Positions 5,904 through 6,239 of a stretch of DNA of 6,239 bases are shown here, piece by piece (positions within the stretch are counted from its first letter, which is position 1; every line of letters begins with the position of its first letter). The DNA is taken from NCBI GenBank assembly GCA_028717525.1, contig JAQUNT010000152.1:1-6239 (forward strand), read 5' to 3'. Made by a program: the position numbers and the translations under genes. The DNA is from Elusimicrobiota bacterium (GTDB taxonomy: Bacteria > Elusimicrobiota > Elusimicrobia > UBA1565 > UBA9628). Below the pieces are notes generated by a model. That model worked only from the letters and a program-made list of their open reading frames with translations, did not search any database and was not told where the DNA came from.

Positions 5904-6239
5904 TCCAGCGCACGGATATCGCCGTCGTGGGCTCGGGCCCGGGCGGGGCCGTGGCCGCCTGCGTGCTGGCCGAGGCCGGCCGCGAGGTGCTCCTCATAGA
6001 GGAAGGTCCTGGCATCGGGCAGGAGAGCTGCCGGCCCTTCTCTTTGGCGGAGCTGGCCCAGAAGTACCGGCACGGCGGGGTCACCGCCGCTTTGGGCCCG
6101 GTCCCGGTGGCTTACGTCGAGGGCAAGGTGGTGGGGGGGGGAAGCGAGGTCAACAGCGGCCTCTACCTGCGCGCGCCGGCGGCGCGCCTCGAGGAGTGGT
6201 CCCGCGCTTACGCGGTCGAGGCCCTCAGCGAGAAGGACC
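5900..6239 (+). CDS. GMC-family FAD oxidoreductase, N-terminal part (3' partial)
   Basis: The frame starts at GTG 5900, overlapping the preceding TGA by four bases, and runs open to the window end (113 codons). Residues 4-36 are a classic FAD-binding beta-alpha-beta unit: TDIAVVGSGPGGAVAA with G11, G13 and G16, ending in an acidic residue (E34) that should bind the adenosine ribose. Residues 74-91 (EGKVVGGGSEVNSGLYLR) match the GMC signature region around the flavin (GGGS then VN). No signal or Tat peptide is present, so the enzyme should be cytoplasmic or membrane-associated from inside. GMC enzymes oxidise alcohol groups of sugars, sterols, long-chain alcohols and similar compounds; the catalytic C-terminal part with the His/Asn pair lies beyond the window, so the substrate is open. 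A run of nine G (6133-6141) falls in the codons for V78-G81. Operon position ties it to the small helical protein and the UbiA enzyme. Confidence 0.9.
   Translation, partial: MIQRTDIAVVGSGPGGAVAACVLAEAGREVLLIEEGPGIGQESCRPFSLAELAQKYRHGGVTAALGPVPVAYVEGKVVGGGSEVNSGLYLRAPAARLEEWSRAYAVEALSEKD

Noticed and set aside
5065..6084. Minus-strand open frame opposite the UbiA, small protein and GMC genes
   Set aside because: It spans three well-supported plus-strand genes and its product is a Pro/Arg/Ala-rich shadow.
1667..6239. Idea that the tri-haem cytochrome is the electron acceptor of the GMC enzyme, as in gluconate or fructose dehydrogenases
   Set aside because: The cytochrome has an export signal while the GMC protein and the small protein have none, and the genes lie in separate, convergent units with the SDR between them.

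Overview
The window is a GC-rich (roughly 70% by eye), densely packed bacterial segment with six protein-coding genes, two of them cut by the window edges. No RNA gene, mobile element, CRISPR array or gene-free stretch over 300 bases was seen. A periplasm-type multi-haem c cytochrome suggests a Gram-negative organism. A high-GC lineage such as Elusimicrobiota, Myxococcota or a relative would fit, but the sequence alone does not settle the phylum.

Left part, plus strand (1-3574): a two-gene unit. The first gene, whose 5' end is missing, encodes a large beta-rich protein of unknown function with a duplicated Ig-like module. Its last codons overlap by 11 bases the start of a 635-residue exported protein. 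That second protein joins a YVTN/SMP-30-like beta-propeller to a cytochrome c peroxidase/MauG-like region and has three CxxCH haem sites. The two products are probably made together and may act together in the cell envelope.

Middle, minus strand (3576-4601): an extended SDR (NAD-dependent epimerase/dehydratase type, near the 3-beta-HSD-like group). It converges on the cytochrome gene with one base between the two stop codons.

Right part, plus strand (4657-6239): a 55-bp divergent promoter region separates the SDR from a tight run of three genes. These are a UbiA-family membrane prenyltransferase resembling decaprenyl-phosphate phosphoribosyltransferase, a 117-residue helical protein, and the N-terminal part of a GMC-type FAD oxidoreductase. 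They overlap by 4 bp each (ATGA, then GTGA), which indicates translational coupling. The small protein looks like the helical partner (gluconate 2-dehydrogenase subunit 3-like) often found beside or fused to GMC enzymes. With the divergent SDR, this set has the parts for building a polyprenyl-linked sugar or other prenyl/lipid product and then changing it by FAD- and NAD-dependent redox steps. The combination is the most interesting feature of the window, but its product is inferred and not shown.
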